A model generated the notes under the pieces. That model was not told where the DNA came from. It saw only the letters and a program-made list of their open reading frames with translations, and did no database searches. A DNA stretch of 64,000 nt from Treponema_I sp045616125 (GTDB lineage: Bacteria > Spirochaetota > Spirochaetia > Treponematales > Treponemataceae), in the NCBI GenBank assembly GCA_045616125.1, contig JAZLGC010000016.1, positions 30,601 to 94,600 on the forward strand, read 5' to 3'. Positions within the stretch are counted from its first letter, which is position 1, and each line of letters opens with the position of its first letter. Of this stretch, positions 34,515-42,445 are shown one piece after another. The position numbers and the translations under genes were made by a program.

Positions 34515-36196
34515 TTTGAACTCCTTGCAGGCCGGGAAGTCAGATCGGATATGATGAACAGGGTGATGCTCAGGAACATGAGCACGGCACCTGAGGCGCA
34601 GCTTTCGTTAAAGCGGTAGGCCCCTGAAAGCCGGTAGGTAAACAGGGCCAGTGTGTCAAAGCCGGGAATACCCAGAACCAGGGGCAGGGTGGCGTCTCCG
34701 CTGGAAATGGCTGCACAGAAGGCAAAGGCCGAAAACAGCGCCCGACGGCACTGGGGGAGCAGTACACAGAATACCGTATCCAGGGGCCGGGGACTTAACA
34801 GAGAAGCGGCTTCTGTTACGGTCAGGGGAATTTTATCCATGGGAGTACGCAGCTGCTGCAGGGCAAAGGGCCAGATAAGGGCACTCTGCGCCAGCACTAA
34901 GAGCACCGGGCTTCCGCGGAGAAAGGTATAATTAGAAAGCAGTGTAATACCGAACCCCAGAACCACGCTGGAAAGAGCCATGGGTACCAGGGGAAGGGCG
35001 CGGAGCAGTGAACTTTTTTTGTAGGGATCTGCAAGGCGGCTGATGGCGGCAAATACAAAGGCAGTGATGGTGCTGAGTGCTGCGGTGCAGACGCTGACAA
35101 TGAGGGTGTTTTTCAGACTTTCAAAAAAAGCTGGCCGGGCAAACACTTTGCCAAAGGCGGGCAGTGCTTTCCATAAAAGAAGCACCATGGGCAGCAGGAA
35201 GAAAAAGCCGATGACTGAGAGAATAACGATGGTCATTCCCCATTCGAAGCCGCCGCGAATACTGGTTCGCTGTCCGGCTGCAAGACCGGTGGAATGCCGG
35301 CCTCTTTTTGAAATAAGGGCGTAGACTACCACCATGAGCAGGGCAATGGCGGTTTCAAGGAGCGAAAGGCGGCCGATAAGGACAAAATCAAGGCTTGACC
35401 GGGCTGCCTGATAAATTTCTACTTCAAGGGTACTGCTGCCTTTCTGGCCGAAAAGCAGCACTATGATAAAACTGAAAAAGCAGTACAGAAATACGATGAT
35501 GCAGCTGGAGGCAATGGCCGGCAGCAGCTGGAAAATGGTAACGGTACGGAAAATGCGTGGACGGCTGGCGCCCAGCAGGCGGGCAGCGTTGTATTCGTCT
35601 TCCGGCAGGTGCTGCCAGGTGTCGGCAACAGTACGCATGATTACTGGAAAGTTATAAAAGCCGTGGCAGATGATGATGCCCCAGAATGAATACAGAAAGG
35701 TGATGGGGGCTTCTTCTGCACCGGTAACGTGCATCAGCAGTTTGTTAATCTGGCCGTTCATGCCGAATGACAGAACAAATGCCAGTGCCATAAGGAGCGG
35801 CGGAATACACAGGGAAACGGCTGAAAGACTTGAAAGGAAACGACGGCCAAAGAACTGTTTTTTTGCCACCAGCCAGGCGGCAGGAAGCCCGACAACGAGC
35901 GCTGCAAATGTGGAAAGCAGCGCCTGCCGCAGGGTAAAGCGGGTAACTTTGATGATGCGGAGCAATTGAGAGTTGGAGGGACCCTTCGACAAGCTCAGGG
36001 ATCCTGCAGCTTTGGAGCTCAGGGTGGCTGAGCCTGTCGAAGCCCCCAGCGCACCGCCCGCAATGCGGCCGGCAGAAAAACTTGCCACCGCTGTCGCAAT
36101 AAAAACAAGGAACAGCAGTACCATGATGCCAATGCCAAGAATCATACCTGTCCGCTGAGATACCGTTCTGGCCATGATTCTCGTTTTCGCTTTCAT
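34511..36196 (-). CDS. thiP: Thiamine ABC transporter permease
   Basis: A 561-aa inner-membrane permease with two fused permease halves and about 12 helices, slightly longer than E. coli ThiP (536). The extra length is largely a low-complexity insert at residues about 48-75 (STGSATLSSK, SLSLSKGPSN) encoded by a palindromic repeat. The start at 36196 is the first ATG giving a basic N-terminus before helix 1; only weak ribosome-site matches occur, and Met8 (36175) is an alternative. A longer frame would run through the hairpin element and is rejected. Confidence 0.9.
   Translation of the reverse strand: MKAKTRIMARTVSQRTGMILGIGIMVLLFLVFIATAVASFSAGRIAGGALGASTGSATLSSKAAGSLSLSKGPSNSQLLRIIKVTRFTLRQALLSTFAALVVGLPAAWLVAKKQFFGRRFLSSLSAVSLCIPPLLMALAFVLSFGMNGQINKLLMHVTGAEEAPITFLYSFWGIIICHGFYNFPVIMRTVADTWQHLPEDEYNAARLLGASRPRIFRTVTIFQLLPAIASSCIIVFLYCFFSFIIVLLFGQKGSSTLEVEIYQAARSSLDFVLIGRLSLLETAIALLMVVVYALISKRGRHSTGLAAGQRTSIRGGFEWGMTIVILSVIGFFFLLPMVLLLWKALPAFGKVFARPAFFESLKNTLIVSVCTAALSTITAFVFAAISRLADPYKKSSLLRALPLVPMALSSVVLGFGITLLSNYTFLRGSPVLLVLAQSALIWPFALQQLRTPMDKIPLTVTEAASLLSPRPLDTVFCVLLPQCRRALFSAFAFCAAISSGDATLPLVLGIPGFDTLALFTYRLSGAYRFNESCASGAVLMFLSITLFIISDLTSRPARSSK
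35984..36042. repeat. Palindromic repeat inserted in frame in thiP
   Basis: CTTCGACAAGCTCAG (35984-35998) and CTGAGCCTGTCGAAG (36028-36042) are inverted copies with one mismatch around a 29-nt centre. The right-hand motif recurs at 55634-55647 outside any gene. It encodes the SLSLSKG-type stretch that interrupts ThiP between helix 1 and the rest. Confidence 0.8.
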
Positions 36197-36221
36197 CACA
36201 CTCTGTTCCTTTTTGATATCA

Positions 36222-36307
36222 ATCTGCCGCCATGGACGGCGGCAGATACTTCGGGTTTTGCGCCTGCAAAACCCGGTAAGATGAAACGGCACGGATGCCG
36301 TTTCATC
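36222..36307. repeat. Hairpin-chain element, locus B, in the thiB-thiP gap
   Basis: H1 has a 10-bp stem ATCTGCCGCC around ATGGAC (36222-36247). H2 has a 10-bp stem CGGGTTTTGC with loop GCCT (36252-36275), followed by GTAAG. H3 has a 12-bp stem GATGAAACGGCA with loop CGGA (36280-36307). Order, spacing and loops match locus A, while stem differences are paired on both arms. It starts one base after the thiB stop in the sense of transcription, antisense to the orientation seen after parE. Confidence 0.87.
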
Positions 36308-36308
36308 G

Positions 36309-37346
36309 TCAGTCTGCCATAATGGCAAGCATGCGTGCTACGGCTTCTTCCAGTTCTGCTTCAGTACAACTTACGGTTTTTGCCGGAACCTTAGTGGTTG
36401 CGTAGCTTTCTGGCATGGTGGTTGCCTTGTTGATCGGGTACATCCACTGGGTTTCAGGAATGTAGATCTGACCTTCTGCACTTGCCAGGAAGTCGATGAA
36501 TGCTTTTGCACCTTCTGCGTTAGGAGCACCGTTTACTACAGCAGCATACTCAATCTGCATTGGGTGGCCTTCATCAAAAGCCAGGGCTACAAAGCGGTCT
36601 TTAACGTCATCGTAGGCAACGTGATAAGCTTCACTGGTGGTGTAGCTGAGGCACAGGGGAGCTTCACCTTCGGTAAAGAGGCCGTAACCGGTATCCCAGC
36701 TTGGAGCCATGGTCAGCAGGTTTTCTTTCAGAGCTTTCCAGTAAGCGTCAAATTCAGGACCATCACCCAGAATAGCGCGGGTCCAGGTTACAAAACCAAG
36801 ACCAGGAGTACTGGTGCGTGGGTCCATGATGATAATCTTGTTCTTGTAGATAGGGTCAGTCAGGTCAAGAATGCTTTTTGGAGCAGGAGTCTTGCTGTGG
36901 CTGTCGTACATGAAGGCAAAATGGCTGTAGTCAAATGGAGTCAGCATGTCGGTGTTGCCAACAGCCAGAACGTCTTCCAGAATGTTGGCGCGTTCAGTGG
37001 TAACGTAGGTTGCAACAGCGCCTGACTGTTCTGCTTTCAGCATGGTCTGGTTATCAATACCGATAAGAACATCTGCGTATGGCTTGTCTTTTTCAAGAAT
37101 GGCTTTGGTCAGAACCTGAGCGCCATCGCCAACGCTGATCATGGTAGCTTTGTAACCGGTTTTTTCGGTAAAAGCTTTCAGGGTTGCATCTGCTGGTCCC
37201 CAGTCAGAAGCAAATGAATCATAGGAATAAATAACTACTTCTTTTGCGCGTGCGTCAGAAGTTTTGCTGGTTTCTTTTTTGCCGCCAGCCCATACAGTTG
37301 TGGTGATTAATAAAATAGATACGATAAGAAATATGTTTTTTTTCAT
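36309..37346 (-). CDS. thiB: Thiamine-binding periplasmic protein
   Basis: The 345-aa substrate-binding protein of the ThiBPQ importer. The signal peptide is residues 1-20 with cleavage expected after VWA; the mature end GGKKE lacks the lipobox Cys often found in spirochaete binding proteins. YSYDSFASDWGP, DPRTSTPGLGF, YGLFTEGE and the WMYP stretch match ThiB closely. GGAGGG four bases ahead sets the start and is part of the riboswitch 3-prime strand. Confidence 0.94.
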   Translation of the reverse strand: MKKNIFLIVSILLITTTVWAGGKKETSKTSDARAKEVVIYSYDSFASDWGPADATLKAFTEKTGYKATMISVGDGAQVLTKAILEKDKPYADVLIGIDNQTMLKAEQSGAVATYVTTERANILEDVLAVGNTDMLTPFDYSHFAFMYDSHSKTPAPKSILDLTDPIYKNKIIIMDPRTSTPGLGFVTWTRAILGDGPEFDAYWKALKENLLTMAPSWDTGYGLFTEGEAPLCLSYTTSEAYHVAYDDVKDRFVALAFDEGHPMQIEYAAVVNGAPNAEGAKAFIDFLASAEGQIYIPETQWMYPINKATTMPESYATTKVPAKTVSCTEAELEEAVARMLAIMAD

Positions 37347-37350
37347 ACTT

Positions 37351-37488
37351 CCCTCCGCCGGCATTATCCGGATCAGGTTAAGAACGCCTAGGGCATCCTT
37401 CGTACGGGTATAATCTCAGAGTTCCATTGTGACTGGCCAGCTGTATTGCGCAGCTTGAGCATTTGTTGCCACAGGAACACACCCCGGT
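37351..37488 (-). promoter_or_regulatory. TPP riboswitch (THI element)
   Basis: Read on the minus strand, the 5-prime part has CCGGGGTG, then an enlarged stem closed by GTTCC/GGAAC, then the hallmark CTGAGA, and finally CCTGATCCGGATAATGCCGG followed by GGAGGGA. These are the conserved TPP-binding segments in order. The 3-prime strand contains the thiB ribosome site (37351-37356), so ligand binding should directly hide it and block translation. Confidence 0.95.
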
Positions 37489-37498
37489 AACGCAAAAA

Positions 37499-37504
37499 AG
37501 TATA
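37499..37504 (-). promoter_or_regulatory. -10 box of the thiBPQ operon
   Basis: TATACT lies just upstream of the aptamer. The start site would fall a few bases before the riboswitch. Confidence 0.5.
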
Positions 37505-37584
37505 CGGATTTTCCCCTCTGTGGGGAAGTAGAAATATGAAAATTATTCGGTTTGTTTATCTATGATTTGATTATGATTACAGGA

Positions 37585-37758
37585 TTATTTGCGGTCTTTT
37601 GAGACCAGAAATATGAGAAAGAAGCACAATACTAAAACACCGAATACATCCAAGCCAATTGTCGCTTCTATTCCAGCTCCTATGGCGGCAATAACCATAC
37701 CAACAATCATAAGAACCATAAAGAGAATAATTAAAATTGCGGTAATAATATCCTTCAT
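37585..37758 (-). CDS. Small membrane protein, 57 aa
   Basis: Starts at an ATG behind CCAAGGATAAAAGCTT. Two hydrophobic segments are evident: residues 4-28 (IITAILIILFMVLMIVGMVIAA) and 38-52 (VFGVLVLCFFLIFLV), joined by an acidic turn, with a basic tail SKDRK. It follows another tiny membrane gene in the same direction. The function is unknown. It could be mistaken for chance sequence, but the ribosome site and two-helix pattern favour a real gene. Confidence 0.6.
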   Translation of the reverse strand: MKDIITAILIILFMVLMIVGMVIAAIGAGIEATIGLDVFGVLVLCFFLIFLVSKDRK

Positions 37759-37822
37759 AAGCTTTTATCCTTGGGTAAGTTGCTGCCGGCTTGAATAATT
37801 GGTGTTCTAATACCTTGAATAA

Positions 37823-37957
37823 CTAGCTGAATAGCCATCCAAAAAAACTTCCCAGTGTACTGAGAACTATGGTGAGCATCATTAATCCAAACATAACCAG
37901 CATAAAAATCAAAACAATCTTCAACAGAATCCCAAAAGAATTATCCTTATCGCCCAT
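37823..37957 (-). CDS. Small membrane protein, 44 aa
   Basis: AAGGAG eight bases ahead of ATG fixes the start; the longer frame runs back through a hairpin element. Residues 1-8 are polar (MGDKDNSF), followed by one long hydrophobic helix (9-43) with many Leu, Met and Val. No family is recognised. Confidence 0.62.
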   Translation of the reverse strand: MGDKDNSFGILLKIVLIFMLVMFGLMMLTIVLSTLGSFFGWLFS

Positions 37958-37979
37958 ACGTTTTCTCCTTAAAAGCCTC

Positions 37980-38068
37980 TGCGGCAACGGTCGCACATGA
38001 ATATGCGGTATCGCAGCTTGCGGATTAAGATGTGTGTGATAAAAATACACGGTGTATTTTTACCACAC
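37980..38068. repeat. Hairpin-chain element, locus E
   Basis: Three short hairpins in series (TGCG/CGCA at 37980-37995, TGCG-GTAT-CGCA at 38004-38015, GCA-GCT-TGC at 38013-38021) are followed by a long stem GTGTG..TAAAAATACAC at 38034-38068 with one mismatch. The AAAAATACA..TGTATTTTT core is shared with locus G at 58661-58694. It lies between two small genes on the minus strand. Confidence 0.7.
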
Positions 38069-38092
38069 CTGCTTTTTTTCAGTAAAAATTAC

Positions 38093-38317
38093 TTAGTTTG
38101 CTGCAATATGATTTCCGGTTGGACTACGGCTGCAACCAACACTAGTCAAAGATGGTATATCGTAATTCGTTTTAGCACCGCAGCATTCACAATATGCACC
38201 TACGTGATTCAAAATTGGAACATGATATCCTGTTGGACTCTTAGAACAGCCACTATGCAATAATGTAGATTGACTGTTGTTCGAATTGGCACAATACTTA
38301 CAAGCGTATTGAAGCAT
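38093..38317 (-). CDS. Small Cys-rich protein with two zinc-finger-like repeats
   Basis: It is 74 aa; GGGGG five bases ahead of the ATG. It consists of two similar units, each with C-x-x-C, then a Cys and a His: CKYC..HSGCSKSPTGYH and CECC..SVGCSRSPTGNH. This spacing suggests two small metal-binding modules. Related multi-repeat proteins are, from memory, known in treponemes and other gut bacteria, with no known function. It leads a run of small genes. Confidence 0.68.
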   Translation of the reverse strand: MLQYACKYCANSNNSQSTLLHSGCSKSPTGYHVPILNHVGAYCECCGAKTNYDIPSLTSVGCSRSPTGNHIAAN

Positions 38318-38372
38318 TTTTAACCCCCGATTTATTGGTAAACAGTAGTATTCTTCTGTAATGAAGAATGAA

Positions 38373-38447
38373 TATTTTTGCGAGTCGAGAATCGACGAGC
38401 AAAAATAGGATTTTTACAAATCCTATTTGCAGTATATACTGCAAATT
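38373..38447. repeat. Hairpin-chain element, locus F
   Basis: Three overlapping hairpins. The first has a 9-bp stem TATTTTTGC, a symmetric GA/GA internal loop and inner stem GTCGA closed by GAA (38373-38407). The second has stem AAATAGGATTT and loop TTAC (38403-38428). The third is the loopless palindrome TTTGCAGTATATACTGCAAA (38426-38445), extendable by one pair at each side. Each arm is reused by the next hairpin, exactly as at the palindrome tip 16634-16767. Confidence 0.8.
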
Positions 38448-38552
38448 TTTTAAAAGTTTTTTGAAAATTGCTGTAATCAGCCGTTAGGGCAATGAATGAT
38501 TGTCAGATTTACGGCTTTTTGCCGTGGCTGGTTCTGTAACCGGCCAATCTGG

Positions 38553-38558
38553 TATACA
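38553..38558 (+). promoter_or_regulatory. -10 box of the LOG-family gene
   Basis: TATACA ends 8 nt before the ATG and no ribosome site is present. Confidence 0.5.
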
Positions 38559-38566
38559 CTGAAACC

Positions 38567-39103
38567 ATGACTATTGCAGTATATTGTGGTTCCGGAATGG
38601 GGAATAATCAGGCTTTTCAGAAAGCCGCAGAAGATCTTGGCAGATGGATTGGCTCGTGCGGCCATGAACTGGTGTATGGCGGCGGAGAATCTGGCCTGAT
38701 GGGGATTGTGGCAAAGAATGCAAAGGCTGCTGGCGCAAAAGTTACCGGTGTTGTGCCCTGCGATGTGGATTTTATCCGCTCACGGCCGCAGCCTTATTGC
38801 GATGAAACACTCTTTACCGCCACCATGAGTGAACGCAAGCAGAAAATGCTGGAACTGGCGGATTGTTTCATCGCGCTTCCTGGCGGTATCGGCACCATCG
38901 ACGAAATATCTGAAGTAATCACCCTGACAAAAATCGGCGTATTCTCCAAGAAATCAATCCTCTTCAATACCGCGGGCTTCTATGACTCTTTCAGGTTGCT
39001 TTTGAATCAGATGTGCGCCTCAGGTTTTCTGAAGTCCAACGAACTTTCCCACGTGCTCTTCTCTGACAACCTTCAGGAAATCGGCCAGTTCATTGCTGGC
39101 TGA
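38567..39103 (+). CDS. LOG family protein (nucleotide 5-prime-monophosphate phosphoribohydrolase fold)
   Basis: It is 178 aa. The Rossmann start is YCGSGMG, then YGGGESGLMG (37-46), MSERKQKM and the diagnostic PGGIGTIDE (105-113). Family members split N6-modified or plain nucleoside monophosphates into base and ribose-5-phosphate; the bacterial role is often housekeeping. A flavoprotein operon begins 18 nt downstream with its own -10 box overlapping the end of this gene. Confidence 0.87.
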   Translation: MTIAVYCGSGMGNNQAFQKAAEDLGRWIGSCGHELVYGGGESGLMGIVAKNAKAAGAKVTGVVPCDVDFIRSRPQPYCDETLFTATMSERKQKMLELADCFIALPGGIGTIDEISEVITLTKIGVFSKKSILFNTAGFYDSFRLLLNQMCASGFLKSNELSHVLFSDNLQEIGQFIAG

Positions 39104-39109
39104 ATGCGC

Positions 39110-39115
39110 TATACT
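39110..39115 (+). promoter_or_regulatory. -10 box of the flavoprotein operon
   Basis: TATACT lies 6 nt before the ATG at 39122 and 7 nt after the LOG stop. Confidence 0.58.
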
Positions 39116-39121
39116 ATCACT

Positions 39122-39625
39122 ATGAAACTTGTTATTTCTGATATCAAAAATTATGTGCCTAATGTTGACGGCGAGTATTACCTTATCTGTCCGGAAGATG
39201 GCAAAGACGTGCATCACTGCATCGGGTGTTTCGGCTGCTGGCTGAAAGATCCGGGTAAGTGCCTGATTCACGACGGTTTTGAGCTGAACGGAGCCCGTGT
39301 GGGAAACGCCAGTGAACTTATCATTGTCAGTGCCAACTGCTTTGGCAGCGTCAGTCCCTACGTAAAGAAAAATCAGGATCGTGCACTGGGGTATCTGCAC
39401 CCCGATTTTGCTGTGGTTCAGGGGGAACTGCACCATAAACAGCGCTACAGGAACAATCTGAAGATTACCTGGCACATTTATGCTGCCGATGGCGATACCA
39501 TTACTGAAGCTGAAAAAGAAACGCTTCTGGGCATTCAGGTAGCCAATGGCCTGAACTATCACGCAAAACCCGATGGTGTTTTCTTCTATAATTCTCAGGC
39601 AGAAGCCATGGAGGTAACCCTATGA
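39122..39625 (+). CDS. Flavodoxin-like reductase with CFGCW..PGKC motif
   Basis: It is 167 aa. The segment CIGCFGCWLKDPGKC is typical of NAD(P)H-dependent FMN/iron-sulfur flavoproteins (Cys-x2-Cys-x2-Cys-Trp-x3-Pro-Gly-x-Cys). The usual N-terminal phosphate loop GSPR is absent (it reads ISDIKNY), so it may work with the next gene, which has GSPK but not the Cys motif. The ATG at 39122, 6 nt behind TATACT, is preferred to the one at 39104. The stop overlaps the next start by four bases. Confidence 0.75.
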   Translation: MKLVISDIKNYVPNVDGEYYLICPEDGKDVHHCIGCFGCWLKDPGKCLIHDGFELNGARVGNASELIIVSANCFGSVSPYVKKNQDRALGYLHPDFAVVQGELHHKQRYRNNLKITWHIYAADGDTITEAEKETLLGIQVANGLNYHAKPDGVFFYNSQAEAMEVTL

Positions 39626-40281
39626 TCGCTCTTATCAACGGCAGCCCCAAAGCCACCGGCACCGGCAGCGCCAGTGAATTACTCTGCAACCGCATCAAGT
39701 CCTATGAGCCAGCTCCGGAAGTTTCGTTTACCGATGTACATCTCCAGGGTACCACGATTACCGCAGAAACCCTGACAACCCTGACTGCAGCCGATACCTG
39801 GCTTTTTGTGTTCCCCTTGTATTCAGACGGCATTCCCGGCCACTTGCTGGACTGCCTGCAGCATCTTTCTACGGCTGCATCTGCATCCGGCGTGGGAGAG
39901 AAAAAAGTGTACGCCGTAGTAGGCATGGGCTTTTTTGAAGGCCACCAGACCCAGTGGGCACTTCGCGTTATGGCCAACTTCTGTGCAAAGACCGGCCACC
40001 AATATTGTGGCGGTGTGGGCGTTGGCGGCACCGGTGCCTTTGGTTCTCTGGGCGGCATTCCACCGTTCAAAGGCCCCATGGTATCTGTTGATACGCCCCT
40101 TTTGATGCTCCGGGAGTATGCCGCTAAAGGCACCGTCATCGGCGATACCTTTACCTCCATCCAGTTTCCCCGCATTGCCTATCGTTTTGCCGGTCAGTCT
40201 GCCTGGCGCAAGGCTGTTAAAGCCAATGGTCTCAAAACCAAAGATCTGGGCCGCAAAATAACGCTTGATATGACCAAATGA
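39622..40281 (+). CDS. NADPH-dependent FMN reductase-like protein
   Basis: It is 219 aa. INGSPKATGTGSAS is a flavodoxin-type FMN phosphate loop (residues 5-18), FVFPLYSDGIPGHLL matches the second FMN loop, and a Gly-rich stretch (GGVGVGGTGAFGSLGG) follows. GGAGG is present in the end of the previous gene. It overlaps both neighbours by four bases, so the three genes should be co-translated. The two flavoproteins may form one functional enzyme; that is inference. Confidence 0.75.
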   Translation: MIALINGSPKATGTGSASELLCNRIKSYEPAPEVSFTDVHLQGTTITAETLTTLTAADTWLFVFPLYSDGIPGHLLDCLQHLSTAASASGVGEKKVYAVVGMGFFEGHQTQWALRVMANFCAKTGHQYCGGVGVGGTGAFGSLGGIPPFKGPMVSVDTPLLMLREYAAKGTVIGDTFTSIQFPRIAYRFAGQSAWRKAVKANGLKTKDLGRKITLDMTK

Positions 40282-41519
40282 ACATCAAAAAAGCAAAAAA
40301 ACAGTTGGTGCTGGTGGCTCTCCTGGTTATCAGCATGCTGCTTCCTTCTGGTATTCAGCAGCTTTCCGCTGACGCTGTTCCATCAACTTCTTCCACCAGC
40401 ATCACTCTTCTGGTCAACGGCAGTCAGGCGTTCCCCGCCATCATCGAATGCATTGAAAATGCCCGCAGTTCCATTTATGTCAACATGTTTATCTGGCGGG
40501 ATGACCAGATTGGTAATGAACTTGCCCAAAAACTGCTTGAAGCCGCCGACCGTGGTGTTCAGGTTACCGTTTCCAAGGATACCTATGGCTCTGTTTGTGA
40601 ACATGCAGAAGAATCAGCCACATCATTTTTTCATAAAAAACTTTCGCTTACAGAAATCATAAAAGTTGATACCCTCAAAATGCTCTATGATCCGGCTCGT
40701 ATTCCCAATGCCCGCGATACCGAAAGTACTCTCTATCAAAAGTTCATGGGACATCCCCACATCAATACGCAGGCCGATGTCTTTAAGGCTGACCATTCAA
40801 AATTCTGGATTTTTGATGATGAAATTCTGATTCTTGGCGGTGTTAACGTAGAAGATAAGGAAAATGGCTCTGACATGAGCGGCCGGCAATATGAAGATTT
40901 TATGGTCAAAATGGAAGGGAAATCCTATGTTGATGCGTTGATGAAGGCTCGTTCAGAGGGAATTACCCGGGACGAACAAACTTCCCCTTATTATTTTGGC
41001 GTGAACCGGAAGATGGGAAAAAACAGCGTATTTCAGATGGAAAATCTGTATCTTGACCTTATTAATTCCAGTCAGGACGAACTGACCATCGTTATGGCGT
41101 ATTTCTCACCGTTACGGAATTTTACGGATGCCATTCTTGCTGCCTGTAACCGGGGCGTATCTGTCCGCATTATTATTCCAAGTCATGCTAACTTTCAGGA
41201 TGATTCCAACAAAAAAACTGCCCGATATCTCTTTACCAAATCGGATGCGCAGATTGAAATCTATCTTTCGCCCAAAATGCTGCACACCAAACTGCTCATG
41301 AACGAACAGACCGTAACTTTTGGGTCGTCAAACATCACCAAAAAGGCATTTCATCAGCTGGATGAATTGAATCTCTTTGCTGACAGTTCCTGGGGTACTT
41401 TGTATCAGGAAATTCGTCAGCAGGTTGAACGCACGATTGAAGAAGCCGATGTTGTAACTGATGTGAAAGAGTTGCGGTATAACTGGTTGCTTGCCTGGCT
41501 TGAAGGCTTCCTGGTGTGA
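40278..41519 (+). CDS. Phospholipase D-like (cardiolipin synthase family) protein
   Basis: It is 413 aa with an N-terminal hydrophobic segment (9-25) that is a signal peptide or anchor, so the catalytic part is probably periplasmic. There are two PLD domains. The first has the complete H-x-K-x4-D motif (His173, Lys175, Asp180) followed by GGVN. The second reads His335-Thr-Lys337-x4-Glu342 followed by GSSN, so the Asp is replaced by Glu. Cardiolipin or other phospholipid transfer is the likely chemistry. It is the last gene of an overlapping operon with two flavoproteins, an unusual pairing. Confidence 0.83.
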   Translation: MNIKKAKKQLVLVALLVISMLLPSGIQQLSADAVPSTSSTSITLLVNGSQAFPAIIECIENARSSIYVNMFIWRDDQIGNELAQKLLEAADRGVQVTVSKDTYGSVCEHAEESATSFFHKKLSLTEIIKVDTLKMLYDPARIPNARDTESTLYQKFMGHPHINTQADVFKADHSKFWIFDDEILILGGVNVEDKENGSDMSGRQYEDFMVKMEGKSYVDALMKARSEGITRDEQTSPYYFGVNRKMGKNSVFQMENLYLDLINSSQDELTIVMAYFSPLRNFTDAILAACNRGVSVRIIIPSHANFQDDSNKKTARYLFTKSDAQIEIYLSPKMLHTKLLMNEQTVTFGSSNITKKAFHQLDELNLFADSSWGTLYQEIRQQVERTIEEADVVTDVKELRYNWLLAWLEGFLV

Positions 41520-41644
41520 CAGACTGCTGCCTTGCCATCACAAATCCTCAAGCCTGTCAGTATTGTGAAGAAACGAGGATCCGCGCTGGCGGCGTTGCAG
41601 CCGGGTTGCGGGGATTTGTGGTATACTGATTGCAGGAGAATTCG

Positions 41645-42262
41645 ATGAAAGTATTGATTTTGAACGGCAGCCCCCGCGCCAACGGAAACACTGCCCTTGC
41701 TCTGAAGGAAATGGAAACAGTATTTGCGGCAGAAGGTATTGAAACTGAAACAGTTGTTGTCGGCAATAAAGATATTCGTGGTTGTGCAGCCTGTGGAAGC
41801 TGTGGCAAAACCGGTAAATGCGTCTTTAATGACTGCGTAAATGAACTGGCAGAAAAATTTGAAAGCGCTGACGGACTGGTTATCGGAAGCCCTGTGTACT
41901 ACGCTTCTGCCAACGCCACTCTTATGGCTCTGATGCAGCGTATGTTCTACAGCTCTCACTTTGATAAAACCATGAAAGTAGGGGCAGCCGTTGTCTGTGC
42001 CCGCCGAGGCGGCTGTTCTGCCACCTTTGATGAAATGAACAAATTCTTTACCATCAGCGGTATGCCGGTGGCTTCAAGTGCCTACTGGAACAGCATTCAT
42101 GGTGGTGCACCGGGACAGGCTGATCAGGACGAAGAAGGCAAACACACCATGCGGACTCTTGCCCGCAACATGGCATTCCTGATGAAGAGTATCGCCTTAG
42201 GTAAAGAGAAGTTCGGTCTCCCGGAAAAAGAACCCAAACCCTTCACCAACTTCATCAGATAA
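41645..42262 (+). CDS. Flavodoxin family NAD(P)H-dependent reductase (iron-sulfur flavoprotein type)
   Basis: It is 205 aa. LNGSPRANGNT (5-15) is the FMN phosphate loop, CAACGSCGKTGKC is the Cys motif, GSPVYYASANA the second FMN loop, and CARRGGCSATFDEMNKFF is typical of the family. CAGGAG eight bases ahead sets the start at 41645, not 41630. TATACT (41622-41627) gives a short leader. It is similar in kind to the split pair at 39122/39622, but complete in one chain. Confidence 0.88.
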   Translation: MKVLILNGSPRANGNTALALKEMETVFAAEGIETETVVVGNKDIRGCAACGSCGKTGKCVFNDCVNELAEKFESADGLVIGSPVYYASANATLMALMQRMFYSSHFDKTMKVGAAVVCARRGGCSATFDEMNKFFTISGMPVASSAYWNSIHGGAPGQADQDEEGKHTMRTLARNMAFLMKSIALGKEKFGLPEKEPKPFTNFIR

Positions 42263-42445
42263 GAGTGCAGTAGTAGACAATCACAAATCTATCGGATTGC
42301 AAAAATCCAGGAGGTGGAATAGGGAGTTGGATGCAAGGCAGTGAGCTGCGAGGAACGGAGACGGGCTGACGCCATTCGAGTACCGCAGCAGCGAACTAAC
42401 GCAGCAGACAGCCCCTAGTCCACCGACACGTAAGGAGTTAATTCT

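Noticed and set aside
33810..37346. Iron(III) rather than thiamine ABC transporter
   Set aside because: The binding protein matches ThiB along its length, and a TPP riboswitch heads the operon.
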